Source: Microvirga sp. TS319
GTDB lineage: Bacteria > Pseudomonadota > Alphaproteobacteria > Rhizobiales > Beijerinckiaceae
DNA: 64,000 nucleotides
Direction: 5' to 3'
Assembly: GCF_041276405.1 (NCBI RefSeq)
Contig: NZ_JBGGGT010000002.1
Location: 496,001 to 560,000 of the forward strand
Part shown: in pieces, positions 8,956 to 18,833 of the stretch
Numbering within the stretch: position 1 is the stretch's first letter
How the letters are laid out: each line of letters begins with the position of its first letter
The notes under the pieces: model-generated
What the model was told of the DNA's origin: nothing
Seen by the model: the letters and a program-made list of their open reading frames with translations, nothing else
Database searches by the model: none
Translations under genes and position numbers: made by a program

Positions 8956-11304
8956 TCAGCGGCGGGAGTTCTTGTCCTTACCGGAACCCGGCCCCATTCC
9001 GGCGCGGCGCAGGGCATCGGCCAGGGCTCCGCCGGAGGCGGCCGGGGCCGCGGCCTTCTTGTCGTTCTGCGAACGGTGCTTCTGGAACGCGCCGCGATTG
9101 TCGTCCTGGCGGCCGGAGGAGCGTTTCTCGGCGGGGTCGCTCATGCGCATGCTGAGGGAAATGCGCTTGCGCGGAATGTCGACCTCGAGAACCTTCACCT
9201 TCACGATGTCGCCGGGCTTCACCACGTCGCGCGGGTCCTTCACGAAGGTGTCGGACAGCGCGGAGATGTGAACGAGCCCATCCTGGTGCACGCCGATATC
9301 GACGAAGGCCCCGAAGGCGGCCACGTTCGTCACGACACCTTCCAGCATCATGCCGGGCGTGAGATCGCTGATCTTCTCGACGCCTTCCATGAAGGTCGCG
9401 GTCTTGAACTCGGGACGCGGATCGCGGCCCGGCTTTTCCAGCTCGCCCAGAATGTCCTTCACGGTCGGCACGCCGAATTTCTCGTCCGTGAAGTTTTGAG
9501 GCGTGAGCTTCTTCAGCACGCCGCCGTTTCCGATCAGAACCTTGATGTCGCTCTTGGTCGCTTCGAGAATGCGGCGAACAACCGGATAGGCTTCCGGGTG
9601 CACGCCGGAAGCGTCCAGCGGATCATCTCCGTTGGGGATGCGCAGGAAGCCCGCGGCCTGCTCGAAGGTCTTCGGGCCGAGACCCGACACGTCGGTGAGG
9701 GCTTTGCGCGTCTTGAAGGGGCCCTTGGTGTCGCGATGCGTGACGATGTTCCTGGCGACCCATTCGCCGAGACCCGACACCCGCGCCAGAAGCGGTGCGG
9801 AGGCGGTGTTGAGATCGACGCCCACCGCGTTCACACAATCCTCCACCACCGCATCGAGCGAGCGTGAGAGCTTGTATTCGGCGAGATCGTGCTGGTACTG
9901 ACCGACGCCGATGGATTTGGGATCGATCTTCACCAGCTCCGCCAGCGGGTCCTGCAGCCGCCGGGCGATGGACACGGCGCCGCGCAGCGAGACGTCGAGA
10001 TCGGGAAGCTCCTGGCTCGCATAGGCCGAGGCCGAGTAGACGGAGGCGCCGGCCTCCGAGACCATGATCTTGGTGAGCCTGAGGTCCGGGTGCTTGGCAA
10101 CGAGTTCGCCTGCGAGCTTGTCGGTCTCGCGCGAGGCGGTGCCGTTGCCGATGGCGATGAGTTCCACCTTGTGCACGCGGCACAGGCGCGCGAGGGACGC
10201 GAGGGCTTCGTCCCATTGGCGCTTCGGCTCGTGCGGATAGATCGTGTCCGTCGCCACCACCTTGCCGGTGGCATCCACCACGGCCACCTTCACGCCCGTG
10301 CGATAGCCCGGATCGAGGCCGAGCGTCGGGCGCGTGCCGGCGGGCGCGGCGAGCAGAAGATCGCGCAGGTTTCCGGCGAAGACCTTCACGGCCTCGTCCT
10401 CGGCGAGCTGCCAGAGCTTCATCTTCATGTCGAGCTCGATGGAGAACCGCAGCTTCGTGCGCCAGGCCCAGCGCACGGTGTCCAGAAGCCATTTGTCGCC
10501 GGGGCGGCCCCGATCGGCGATGCCGAAGGCCAAAGCCGTGCGGCCCTCGTAGCGGCTGACGTAACCGGGCTCCGCCGCATCCTTGTCCTCTTCCATGCGG
10601 AGGTCGAGGATTTCCTCCTTCTCGCCGCGGAAGAGCGCGAGAATGCGGTGGGAGGGGAGTTTGGGCAAAGGTTCGGCAAAGTCGAAGTAATCGGAGAACT
10701 TCGCGCCGTCGGTCTGCTTGCCGTCGCGCACCTTCGACGTGAGGGTGCCGCGCTCCCAGTAGATCTCGCGCAGCGCGCCCAGGAGTTCCGCATTCTCGGC
10801 GAAGCGTTCCACGAGAATGGAGCGCGCGCCCTCGAGCGCAGCTTCCGGCGTCGCAACGTCCTTGTCCGGGTTCACGAAAGCGGCGGCGGCCTCCTTCGGA
10901 TCGCGCTGCGGCTCGGCGAGAATGAGATCGGCGAGAGGCTCGAGCCCCGCTTCCTTGGCGATCTGGGCCTTGGTGCGGCGCTTGGGTTTGTAGGGGAGGT
11001 AAAGGTCCTCGAGGCGCGCCTTGGTGTCGGCATCGTTGATCTGGAGCGTCAGCTGGTCGGTGAGCTTGCCCTGCTCGCGGATGCTGTCGAGGATCGTCTT
11101 GCGGCGGTCCTCCAGTTCGCGCAGATAGCGCAGGCGCTCGTCCAGGGTTCGCAACTGTGCGTCGTCGAGGGTGCCGGTGACTTCCTTACGGTAGCGCGCG
11201 ATGAAGGGGACGGTCGCGCCGCCGTCGAGCAGCTCGACGGCCGCCTTGACCTGCCATTCCTGAACATTCAGTTCGCTCGCGATGCGCTGACCGATGGATA
11301 GCAT
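8956..11304 (-). CDS. tex: Tex family RNA-binding transcription accessory protein
   Basis: 782 residues, the normal size for Tex. Domains in order: N-terminal helical Tex region (about 1-190, with [15 protein letters not shown]), a YqgF/RuvC-like nuclease-fold domain ([17 protein letters not shown] near 330), helix-hairpin-helix repeats ([16 protein letters not shown] and [16 protein letters not shown]), and a C-terminal S1 RNA-binding domain ([21 protein letters not shown], 650-720). The tail is Lys/Arg/Ser-rich. Tex binds RNA and influences transcription and stress tolerance; the molecular role is not settled. Single gene, conserved housekeeping context. Confidence 0.95.
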   Translation of the reverse strand: MLSIGQRIASELNVQEWQVKAAVELLDGGATVPFIARYRKEVTGTLDDAQLRTLDERLRYLRELEDRRKTILDSIREQGKLTDQLTLQINDADTKARLEDLYLPYKPKRRTKAQIAKEAGLEPLADLILAEPQRDPKEAAAAFVNPDKDVATPEAALEGARSILVERFAENAELLGALREIYWERGTLTSKVRDGKQTDGAKFSDYFDFAEPLPKLPSHRILALFRGEKEEILDLRMEEDKDAAEPGYVSRYEGRTALAFGIADRGRPGDKWLLDTVRWAWRTKLRFSIELDMKMKLWQLAEDEAVKVFAGNLRDLLLAAPAGTRPTLGLDPGYRTGVKVAVVDATGKVVATDTIYPHEPKRQWDEALASLARLCRVHKVELIAIGNGTASRETDKLAGELVAKHPDLRLTKIMVSEAGASVYSASAYASQELPDLDVSLRGAVSIARRLQDPLAELVKIDPKSIGVGQYQHDLAEYKLSRSLDAVVEDCVNAVGVDLNTASAPLLARVSGLGEWVARNIVTHRDTKGPFKTRKALTDVSGLGPKTFEQAAGFLRIPNGDDPLDASGVHPEAYPVVRRILEATKSDIKVLIGNGGVLKKLTPQNFTDEKFGVPTVKDILGELEKPGRDPRPEFKTATFMEGVEKISDLTPGMMLEGVVTNVAAFGAFVDIGVHQDGLVHISALSDTFVKDPRDVVKPGDIVKVKVLEVDIPRKRISLSMRMSDPAEKRSSGRQDDNRGAFQKHRSQNDKKAAAPAASGGALADALRRAGMGPGSGKDKNSRR

Positions 11305-11497
11305 GGACCTCTCCGATATGACGATAAGGTGCGGCTTCTACGGGGTGCCGGCCCTCGGGGTCAACGGCCTATCCCCAGCCCCGGGGTCGCAGTGACCCAA
11401 GGGAAGGATCGGATGAAGGTCCGCCAAATTCCTCTTGGCTCCCGGGGGCGGGCCGTATAGACCATCCAGCCCTCCACCGAATTGAACCGGGTCCGCC

Positions 11498-12826
11498 ATG
11501 TCCTCCTTGCAAGATCTTTCCATCGGCATCGACTTCGGAACCAGCAATACGGTCGTTGCAGTCGCCGATGCGCACGGGAATGTGGAGGCGCTGACCTTCG
11601 ATCACGGCGGTGAAAACCTGAAGGTCTACGTCACTGCTCTCTGTTTTTGGGACGAACGCCATGGCAACGGCCTCAAGACGCAGGTCGAGGGCGGACCCTG
11701 GGCCATCGAGCAGTTTCTCGAGGGGCTCGACCCGCACCGTTTCATCCAGTCGTTCAAGACCTTCGCGGCCAGCGCGACCTTCCAGGAGACCCGGATCTTC
11801 CGCGACCGCTACCGCTTCGAGGATCTTCTGAGCACGTTCCTGCGCACGCTCGTGCGCCATGGCGGCTCACGGCTCGACTGGGGCGCCCGCAACGTGGTGA
11901 TCGGACGGCCGGTGCAGTTCGCCGGCCACAATCCGGACGACGATCTTGCCATGCAGCGCTACCGCGCAGCCTTCGGCAAGCTCGGAGCCGATCACGCGCG
12001 CTATGTCTATGAACCCGTCGGCGCCGCCTTCTTCTATGCGCGCGCGCTCAATCATGATTCCACCGTGCTGGTGGCGGATTTCGGCGGCGGCACCAGCGAT
12101 TTCTCGGTGATGCGCTTCTCCCGCGCGAGCGGCGTCCTCCGGGCGGAGCCGCTCGGCCATTCGGGTATCGGCATCGCGGGCGACGCGTTCGACTACCGCA
12201 TCGTCGATCATGTGGTCTCACCGCGTCTCGGCAAGGGCGGGCTCTACCGGTCCATGGGCAAGACGCTGTCGATCCCCAATCACTATTACGCCAATTTCGC
12301 GCGCTGGAACCAGCTCGCCATGATGAAGGGCAGCGGCGACCTGAAGGAGCTGCGCGAACTGGCGAAGGCGGCGCTCGAACCCGAGCCGCTGGAGAAATTC
12401 ATCGACATCATCGAATACGATCTGGGATTTGCGCTCTACCGCGCCGTTTCCGCCACGAAAGTGGCGCTGTCGAACGAGGAGGAGACGGAGTTCCGCTTCA
12501 AGGCCGAGAGTGTGGACATCAAGGCGACGATCTCCCGCACGGATTTCGAAGGGTGGATCGCCGAGGACGTGAGACGGATCGCCGAGACGGTCGACGAGGC
12601 GATCGCCCGATCGGGCATTTCGGCGGCCGAGGTCGACAGGGTGTTTCTGACCGGAGGCACCTCCTTCGTGCCGGCGATCCGCCGCCTCTTCGCCGAGCGC
12701 TTCGGCGAGGAGCGGCTGGCCTCGGCCGATCAGTTCGAATCGATTGCCTATGGCCTGGCTTTGATCGGCCAGACCGATGATCCTGGCCGTTGGGCGGTCC
12801 GGGAGAGCTTGGCGGCCGCGACATAA
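11498..12826 (+). CDS. Hsp70-family chaperone-like protein (YegD type)
   Basis: 442 residues with an actin/Hsp70 ATPase fold but no room for a full DnaK substrate-binding domain. Motifs: phosphate-1 GIDFGTSNTVVAV (9-21), phosphate-2 VADFGGGTSDFSVMRF, and the adenosine motif VFLTGGTSFVPAIRRLF near the C-terminus. E. coli YegD has the same layout. It presumably binds and hydrolyses ATP in the cytoplasm; partners are unknown. Single transcription unit, 77 bases upstream of ppc in the same direction, so cotranscription is possible. Confidence 0.88.
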   Translation: MSSLQDLSIGIDFGTSNTVVAVADAHGNVEALTFDHGGENLKVYVTALCFWDERHGNGLKTQVEGGPWAIEQFLEGLDPHRFIQSFKTFAASATFQETRIFRDRYRFEDLLSTFLRTLVRHGGSRLDWGARNVVIGRPVQFAGHNPDDDLAMQRYRAAFGKLGADHARYVYEPVGAAFFYARALNHDSTVLVADFGGGTSDFSVMRFSRASGVLRAEPLGHSGIGIAGDAFDYRIVDHVVSPRLGKGGLYRSMGKTLSIPNHYYANFARWNQLAMMKGSGDLKELRELAKAALEPEPLEKFIDIIEYDLGFALYRAVSATKVALSNEEETEFRFKAESVDIKATISRTDFEGWIAEDVRRIAETVDEAIARSGISAAEVDRVFLTGGTSFVPAIRRLFAERFGEERLASADQFESIAYGLALIGQTDDPGRWAVRESLAAAT

Positions 12827-12903
12827 GATTACGCTTGCAGAGGGAGGCGGGGAGGAGTTTTATTCCGCGGTGCAGCATGAACGCCTGAGCCGGGAGCCGC
12901 GCC

Positions 12904-15690
12904 TTGTCCCTCATCAATCCCGACGTCACGCCCGAGAAGGATCTCCCGCTCCGCGACGATATCCGGCTTCTCGGCCGGCTCCTCGGCGATACGATCCGGG
13001 AGCAGGAGGGCGAGGCGGTTTTCGAGGTCGTCGAGCGGATCCGCCAGACCTCGATCCGCTTCCACCGGGATGAGGACGAGGCCGCGCGTCGGGAACTCGA
13101 GACCACTCTGAACAGCCTCTCCCGCGGGCGGACGAACCAGATCATCCGCGCCTACAGCTATTTCTCGCATCTGGCGAACCTGGCCGAGGACCAGCACCAC
13201 GTGCGCCGCTCCCGCGCCCACGCCATGGCGGGGGCGCATGCCGCGGCCGCGCCGGCGCCACGCGAGGGCACGCTCGCCCGTGCCCTGAAGCTCGCCCGGG
13301 AGGCGGGTGTCACTCAGGAGGCCCTGCAGGCTTTCTTTGCCTCCGCCCTCGTGGTTCCGGTTCTGACCGCGCATCCTACGGAAGTGCGCCGCAAGAGCAC
13401 CATCGACCGGGAAATGGAAATCTCCCAGGTGCTCGCGCAGCGCGACCGCTACGCCCAGACGCCGGAGGAGGAGGCGGCGTCCGAGGAGGCTATCCGCCGC
13501 GCCGTCCTGATCCTGTGGCAGACGAGCATTCTGCGACGCAACCGCCTGAAGGTGATCGACGAGGTCGTGAACGGCTTGTCCTATTACGATTACACCTTCT
13601 TCCAGGAGCTGCCCCGGTTCTACGCCTCGCTCGAAGACCAGCTCGCGGCAGCGGATCCTCGCTGGCAGAGCGTGGAGATCCCGTCCTTCCTGCGCATGGG
13701 GAGCTGGATCGGCGGAGACCGCGACGGCAATCCGTTCGTGACGGCCGATGCGCTTAAGCAGGCTCTGCGCCTGCAGAGCAAGCATGCTCTCGGGTTCCAC
13801 CTGGAGGAGTTGCATCGTCTCGGCGCGGAGCTGTCGCTCGACGAGCGCTACGCAAATGCGTCCGAGCAGGTTCATGCGCTGGCCAAGGCCTCGCCCGATC
13901 ACTCTCCGCACCGGCAGAGCGAGCCCTATCGCAGGGCGATCACGGGCCTGTATGCGCGTCTGGCCGCGACCGCCGCCGGCTTCGGCCACGCGGATATCGC
14001 GCGGCACGCGGTCGGCGAGGCGCCGGCCTATGAGAATGTCGAGGAATTTTCAGGCGACCTGTCGATCCTGCACCGGTCGCTGGTGTCGAACGGCGCGGGC
14101 AGTCTCGCACGGGGACGCCTGCGCCGCCTGCGCCGCGCGGTCGACGTGTTCGGCTTCCATCTCGCAAGCCTCGACCTGCGCCAGAATTCCGACGTGCATG
14201 AGCGCGTGGTCGCCGAACTCTTCGAGAAGGCCATCCCGGGCACCGCTTACGAGACGCTCACCGAGCAGCAGCGGGCCGATCTGCTGCTGGAGGAGCTCGG
14301 AACCCCGCGCCTTCTGGCATCTCCTTATCTGGATTATTCGCACGAAACGGCGTCCGAACTCGCCATCGTCCGCGAAGCCGCGAAGGCGCATCTGCGCTAC
14401 GGACAGGCGGCCGTTCCCAATTATGTGATCTCGAAGGCGAGCGATCCGTCCGACGTGCTGGAGGTCGCTCTCCTGCTGAAGGAGGCGGGCCTGCTTCGTT
14501 CGAACGAAGGCGAGATGGCGGTCAACATCATCCCGCTCTTCGAGACCATCGCGGACCTGCGCAACTGCAGCCGCGTCATGGACGATCTCTTCGCGCTGCC
14601 CGGCTACATGCGGCTCCTGCGCAGCCGCGGCCAGGCGCAAGAGGTCATGCTCGGCTATTCCGACAGCAACAAGGACGGCGGCTATCTCACCTCGGGCTGG
14701 GAGCTCTACAAGGCCGAGACGGAACTCGTCGCCGTGTTCAAGCGCCATGGCGTCGGCCTGCGCCTGTTCCACGGGCGCGGCGGCTCCGTCGGCCGTGGCG
14801 GAGGTCCGAGCTATCAGGCCATTCTCGCGCAGCCGGGCGGCGCCGTGCAGGGCGCGATCCGCATCACCGAGCAGGGCGAAGTCATCGCCGGCAAGTACTC
14901 GAACCCGGATCTCGGACGACGCAATCTCGAAATCCTCGCGGCGGCCACTCTGGAGGCATCCCTGCTGCATGCCGGCCCATCTGCGCCGCGGGACGACTAT
15001 CTCGCCGCCATGGAGGAACTCTCGGAGAGCGCCTATGAAGCCTATCGCGCACTCGTCTACGGGACCGAAGGCTTCGAGCGCTATTTCTGGGAATCCACCG
15101 TGATCGGTGAGATTGCCCATCTCAACATCGGCAGCCGACCAGCCTCGCGCACGAATTCCCGGCGCATCGAGGATCTGCGCGCCATTCCCTGGGTGTTCGG
15201 CTGGGCGCAGTGCCGCCTCATGCTGCCGGGCTGGTACGGCTTCGGCTCGGCGGTCAACGCCTTCGTCGAGAAGCATCCCGAGACCGGACTTGCGTTGCTG
15301 CAGGAGATGAACCGCGAGTGGCCGTTCTTCCAGGCGCTCCTGTCGAACATGGACATGGTGCTGGCCAAGAGCAACATCGCCATCGCGTCGCGCTATTCGA
15401 AGCTTGTCGAGGACGAGGCCCTACGCGAGGCCATCTTCCCCCGGCTCCGGCGCGAATGGGAGGATTCCATCAGGCTGCTGCTCGCGATCATGGGGCAGCA
15501 ATCGCTCCTCGACGGAAATCCGCTGCTCGCCCGTTCCATCCGCAACCGCTTTCCCTATCTCGATCCTTTGAACCATCTGCAGATCGAGCTTTTGAAGCGT
15601 CACCGTTCCGGAGATGCGGACGAGGAGGTGGTGCAGGGTATTCACCTGTCCATCAACGGTATCGCGGCAGGCCTGCGCAACAGCGGCTGA
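12904..15690 (+). CDS. ppc: Phosphoenolpyruvate carboxylase
   Basis: 928-residue cytoplasmic enzyme making oxaloacetate from PEP and bicarbonate, an anaplerotic step (essential to the serine cycle in methylotrophic relatives). Catalytic motifs are intact: [12 protein letters not shown] with the active His, [32 protein letters not shown], the glycine loop [14 protein letters not shown], and [11 protein letters not shown]. The C-terminus ends RNSG where most bacterial enzymes end NTG, a small variation at the allosteric end. Start is TTG at 12904, with GGGAG seven bases upstream; no in-frame ATG upstream fits. Confidence 0.97.
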   Translation: MSLINPDVTPEKDLPLRDDIRLLGRLLGDTIREQEGEAVFEVVERIRQTSIRFHRDEDEAARRELETTLNSLSRGRTNQIIRAYSYFSHLANLAEDQHHVRRSRAHAMAGAHAAAAPAPREGTLARALKLAREAGVTQEALQAFFASALVVPVLTAHPTEVRRKSTIDREMEISQVLAQRDRYAQTPEEEAASEEAIRRAVLILWQTSILRRNRLKVIDEVVNGLSYYDYTFFQELPRFYASLEDQLAAADPRWQSVEIPSFLRMGSWIGGDRDGNPFVTADALKQALRLQSKHALGFHLEELHRLGAELSLDERYANASEQVHALAKASPDHSPHRQSEPYRRAITGLYARLAATAAGFGHADIARHAVGEAPAYENVEEFSGDLSILHRSLVSNGAGSLARGRLRRLRRAVDVFGFHLASLDLRQNSDVHERVVAELFEKAIPGTAYETLTEQQRADLLLEELGTPRLLASPYLDYSHETASELAIVREAAKAHLRYGQAAVPNYVISKASDPSDVLEVALLLKEAGLLRSNEGEMAVNIIPLFETIADLRNCSRVMDDLFALPGYMRLLRSRGQAQEVMLGYSDSNKDGGYLTSGWELYKAETELVAVFKRHGVGLRLFHGRGGSVGRGGGPSYQAILAQPGGAVQGAIRITEQGEVIAGKYSNPDLGRRNLEILAAATLEASLLHAGPSAPRDDYLAAMEELSESAYEAYRALVYGTEGFERYFWESTVIGEIAHLNIGSRPASRTNSRRIEDLRAIPWVFGWAQCRLMLPGWYGFGSAVNAFVEKHPETGLALLQEMNREWPFFQALLSNMDMVLAKSNIAIASRYSKLVEDEALREAIFPRLRREWEDSIRLLLAIMGQQSLLDGNPLLARSIRNRFPYLDPLNHLQIELLKRHRSGDADEEVVQGIHLSINGIAAGLRNSG

Positions 15691-15702
15691 CCGGCGCACC
15701 CT

Positions 15703-15727
15703 GGAACCCTCCCGCAGCGCTGGAGTT
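15703..15727 (+). promoter_or_regulatory. Candidate EcfG-like promoter
   Basis: GGAAC, 16 bases, AGTT: one mismatch from the EcfG consensus (GGAAC-N16/17-CGTT). It lies 70 bases upstream of the small Lys/Glu-rich protein at 15799, a class of small protein often stress-induced in Rhizobiales. Weak single-site evidence. Confidence 0.35.
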
Positions 15728-15798
15728 GAAACACCCAAGCGCTACCGGTCGTCGAACGGCCGGTAAGAGCCGAGAGGCTTCATGCAGAGGAGAATATC

Positions 15799-15972
15799 AT
15801 GTCTCGTGGCGACAAGTCGGCTTATACCGACAAGCAGAAACGCAAGGCGGAGCATATCGAGGATTCCTACGAGCACCGTGGCGTCTCGGAGAAGGAAGCC
15901 GAGCGGCGCGCCTGGGCGACCGTCAACAAGCAGGATGGCGGCGGCAAGAAGAGCGGTTCGGGCCGCCACTGA
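15799..15972 (+). CDS. Small charged conserved protein (57 aa)
   Basis: Begins MSRGDKSAYTDKQKRKAEHI and ends GGKKSGSGRH, very rich in Lys, Glu, Arg and Gly and without hydrophobic segments, so probably soluble and partly disordered. Homologues in rhizobia are commonly labelled 'plasmid stabilization protein' without experimental support. The middle segment EKEAERRAWATVNK is the conserved core. ATG preceded by AGGAG at about ten bases. It may be transcribed from the EcfG-like site at 15703. The function is unknown. Confidence 0.75.
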   Translation: MSRGDKSAYTDKQKRKAEHIEDSYEHRGVSEKEAERRAWATVNKQDGGGKKSGSGRH

Positions 15973-15997
15973 TCGGGCGACCACCTCGAGCGGTTCT

Positions 15998-16936
15998 TCA
16001 GGCTCCTGCGGGGCTCGGATCCGCGACGTGATCCTTCCACTCGGTTTCAAAGACATAGCGTTGGGGGCGGTTCAGAGCCGCGATCATCACATATGAGATG
16101 ATCATCAGCAGGAGCCAGGCCCCCAACTTGCTGAACGGCACCATCGACCACCCCTTTATCTGATGCGGATAGAGCCATGCGCCCGTAACGGTGCCGATGT
16201 TCTCCGCGAACCAGATGAAGAGCGAAACGAGCACGAAGCCGAGCAGCAGCGGCATCCGGCGGTGCACGCGCCATACCTTGAAATGAACCGTCGTGCGTCC
16301 GAACAGCAGGGCCGTGAAGGCAAACAGCACGAGCCGCAGATCCGCGACGAAGTGGTGCGTGAAAAAGTTGAGATAGATCCCAACCGAGAGAGCGATCGTT
16401 GCCCAAACGGGCGGGTGGTGCGTGAAGCGGAAATCGAACAATCGCCACACGCGAGCGAGATAGCTGCCGACGGCCGCGTACATGAAGCCCGCAAAGAGCG
16501 GGGCTCCGCCGATCCTCAGAAGGCTTGCCTCCGGATAGGCCCAGGAGCCGACCGAGGTCTTGAAGATCTCCATGGCCGTGCCGACCACATGAAACAGCAG
16601 GATGACCCTGGCCTCCTCCAGGGTCTCAAGGCGCATCGCGATCAAAGCCGCCTGGATCAGGATCGCCATCACGAACAGAGCATCGTAGCGGGGGACCGGC
16701 AGCGCAGCCGGATCCCAGAGTTTCGTGGCGACCAGGAGGGCGACCATGAGGCCGCCGAACAGGCAGGCCCAGCCTTGCTTGATGCCGAAGCGGAGGAATT
16801 CATAGAGCCCAGCGATCCATGGGCCTTTGCTTTCAGCCGATCGTGCAAGGCGCTCCTCCGCCGCGACGAACCGGGCCGTGAAGCACCAGAGGCTGGCAGA
16901 GCTCCCGGACGAAGCTTCTTTTTGATGATATATCAT
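15998..16936 (-). CDS. DUF817 family integral membrane protein
   Basis: 312 residues with about eight hydrophobic helices from residue 50 onward. Conserved-looking features are an internal EARVILLFHVVGTAMEIFK segment and YLNFFTHHFVADLRLVLF with a His-His pair, which could bind metal or haem, plus ENIGTVTGAWLYPHQ. These match DUF817 as remembered; biochemical function is not known. Single gene, convergent with the small protein at 15799. The start at 16936 (MIYHQKEASS) is near an AT-rich stretch; a later Met could also serve. Confidence 0.75.
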   Translation of the reverse strand: MIYHQKEASSGSSASLWCFTARFVAAEERLARSAESKGPWIAGLYEFLRFGIKQGWACLFGGLMVALLVATKLWDPAALPVPRYDALFVMAILIQAALIAMRLETLEEARVILLFHVVGTAMEIFKTSVGSWAYPEASLLRIGGAPLFAGFMYAAVGSYLARVWRLFDFRFTHHPPVWATIALSVGIYLNFFTHHFVADLRLVLFAFTALLFGRTTVHFKVWRVHRRMPLLLGFVLVSLFIWFAENIGTVTGAWLYPHQIKGWSMVPFSKLGAWLLLMIISYVMIAALNRPQRYVFETEWKDHVADPSPAGA

Positions 16937-17066
16937 TTAGTTTATGTGCCATGAACTCTGCCGCCTGCCAAGTTGTAAGCGGTCAAGCCGCAAGCGGGCT
17001 TGCCCTCTGGAGATGCTCCGCAGGGCCGTGTAAGGAAGGGTTCGTTGTCCTTCCAGGGAGGAAGTC

Positions 17067-17981
17067 TTGCTCACGAGTTCCGCCGCCGGCGTTTACGTCA
17101 TCTGTCCCACCCCCTTCGAGAGCGATGGACGGCTCGATACGGCCTCCACCGACCGCATGGTCGAGGCCTATCTCGAAGCCGGTGCGACGGGTCTCACGAT
17201 CCTCGGCATCATGGGGGAAGCGCCAAAGCTCGCCGCCGACGAGTCGCAGGCCTTCGTCCGCCAAGTCATGAAGGCTGTCGCAGGGCGAGTTCCGGTAATC
17301 GTCGGCGTCTCGGCCGCAGGCTTCGCCGCCATGTCGGCCCTGTCCGCCAAGGCGATGGACGCAGGCGCCGCTGGCGTCATGATCGCGCCGCCTTCGACGC
17401 TCAGGACCGATGACCAGATCGTTTCCTATTATGCCGACGCGGCGGAGGCCATCGGCGCGGACGTGCCTTTCGTGCTTCAGGATTACCCGCTCACCACCAA
17501 CGTGGTGATGACGCCCAAGGTGATCATGCGCATTATCGAGCAGAACCCCTCCTGCGTCATGCTCAAGCACGAGGATTGGCCGGGTCTCGATAAGATCACG
17601 ACGCTGCGTCGCGCGAGCGATGCGGGCGAGGTGCGCCGCGTCTCGATTCTCTGCGGAAACGGCGGCCTGTTCCTTCCCTTCGAGATGGAGCGCGGTGCCG
17701 ACGGCGCCATGACGGGTTACGCTTACCCGGAAATGCTGGTCGGCGTCGTCAACCTGACCAAGCAGGGCAGGCGCAAGGAAGCGCACGACCTGTTCGACCG
17801 CCACCTGCCGCTGGTGCGCTACGAGACGCAGCCCGGCGTGGGCCTCGCTGTCCGCAAATATGTGCTGAAGAAACGCGGCATCATCGCTCACAACACGCTG
17901 CGCAAACCCGGCCCGAAGCTGAGTCCGGAGACCATTTCCGAAATCGACTGGCTGATGCAGCGCATCGAGCGCTCTGAATAA
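17067..17981 (+). CDS. Dihydrodipicolinate synthase-family aldolase/dehydratase (not DapA)
   Basis: 304-residue class I aldolase fold. The Schiff-base lysine is Lys167 in CVMLKHEDWPG and the partner Tyr is Tyr140 in QDYPLTT. The substrate loop reads GIMGEAPKL where lysine-biosynthetic DapA has GTTGE, so both Thr are missing and DapA activity is unlikely. Relatives act on 2-keto-3-deoxy sugar acids or similar pyruvate adducts. Starts at TTG (17067) with GGAGGAAG immediately upstream; no ATG fits. The SDR gene follows after 14 bases, so the two probably act in one small catabolic route whose substrate is unknown. Confidence 0.82.
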   Translation: MLTSSAAGVYVICPTPFESDGRLDTASTDRMVEAYLEAGATGLTILGIMGEAPKLAADESQAFVRQVMKAVAGRVPVIVGVSAAGFAAMSALSAKAMDAGAAGVMIAPPSTLRTDDQIVSYYADAAEAIGADVPFVLQDYPLTTNVVMTPKVIMRIIEQNPSCVMLKHEDWPGLDKITTLRRASDAGEVRRVSILCGNGGLFLPFEMERGADGAMTGYAYPEMLVGVVNLTKQGRRKEAHDLFDRHLPLVRYETQPGVGLAVRKYVLKKRGIIAHNTLRKPGPKLSPETISEIDWLMQRIERSE

Positions 17982-17995
17982 CAAGGGAGTCAAGG

Positions 17996-18775
17996 ATGAA
18001 GACAGGATTGGAAGGAAAGCGCGCGCTGGTGCTCGGCGCCAGCAAGGGCCTGGGCTTCGGCATCGCTCAAGGCCTGGCGGAGGAAGGCGCCCGTGTCGCC
18101 ATCGCGAGCCGCACCATGGATGGCTCGAAGGCGGCTGCCGACAGGATCGGCCACGCCGTCGCGCCCTTCGTCTGCGATACGGGCAAGGTCGATCAGATCG
18201 ATGCTCTCGCGAAGGACGTGACGGACGCCTTCGGCGGCATCGACATTCTGGTGCTCAACAGCGGCGGTCCGCCCCCCGGCAAGGCGCAGGCCGTCTCGTC
18301 GGATCAATGGCGGCAATCGTTCGACGCCATGTTCGTCAACCTCGTGCGCATCACGGATCATCTTTTGCCCGGCATGATCGAGCGTAAGTTCGGCCGCATC
18401 ATCTCGGTGATTTCGTCCGGCGTCATCCAGCCGATCCCGAACCTTGCGATCTCGAACGCCATTCGTCCGGCGCTCGTCGGCTGGGGCAAGACGCTGTCGA
18501 GCGAGGTGGCTTCCTCCGGCGTGACGGTCAATGCGATTGCGCCCGGGCGGATTGCGACGGATCGCCTGAAGCAGCTCGACGCCGCCAATGCCGAGCGCAC
18601 GGGACGTTCTGTCGAGGACGTCGCCACAGCCGCACGCGCCGGCATCCCGGCGGGCCGTTATGGCACGATCGAGGAGTTCGCAGCGGCAGCGGTCTTCCTT
18701 GCCAGCGAGCAGGCCTCCTTCATGACGGGTTCGATCCTGCGGGTGGATGGCGGACAGATCTCGTCCGTGACGTGA
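17996..18775 (+). CDS. Atypical short-chain dehydrogenase/reductase (3-oxoacyl-ACP reductase-like)
   Basis: 259 residues with a Rossmann cofactor motif GASKGLGFGIA at 14-24, NSGGPPPG in place of NNAG, and a typical C-terminal SILRVDGGQ. The active-site region keeps the Ser in VISSGVIQ, but where classical SDRs have Tyr-x-x-x-Lys this protein has Ser-Asn-Ala-Ile-Arg. The missing Tyr and Lys place it in a divergent SDR subgroup often annotated as FabG; normal ketoreductase chemistry is doubtful. Cotranscribed with the DHDPS-family gene 14 bases upstream. Confidence 0.82.
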   Translation: MKTGLEGKRALVLGASKGLGFGIAQGLAEEGARVAIASRTMDGSKAAADRIGHAVAPFVCDTGKVDQIDALAKDVTDAFGGIDILVLNSGGPPPGKAQAVSSDQWRQSFDAMFVNLVRITDHLLPGMIERKFGRIISVISSGVIQPIPNLAISNAIRPALVGWGKTLSSEVASSGVTVNAIAPGRIATDRLKQLDAANAERTGRSVEDVATAARAGIPAGRYGTIEEFAAAAVFLASEQASFMTGSILRVDGGQISSVT

Positions 18776-18786
18776 TGTCATCGAGC

Positions 18787-18812
18787 GGGAGAGACATGAC
18801 CATGTCTCTCCC
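18787..18812. terminator. Hairpin between convergent genes
   Basis: A perfect 12-base-pair inverted repeat (GGGAGAGACATG / CATGTCTCTCCC) with a two-base centre lies between the SDR and chrA stops. There is no long T run, so it is either a weak bidirectional terminator or a transcript-end stabiliser. Confidence 0.6.
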
Positions 18813-18833
18813 TCACCTCCAAAGGCTGCGTTT

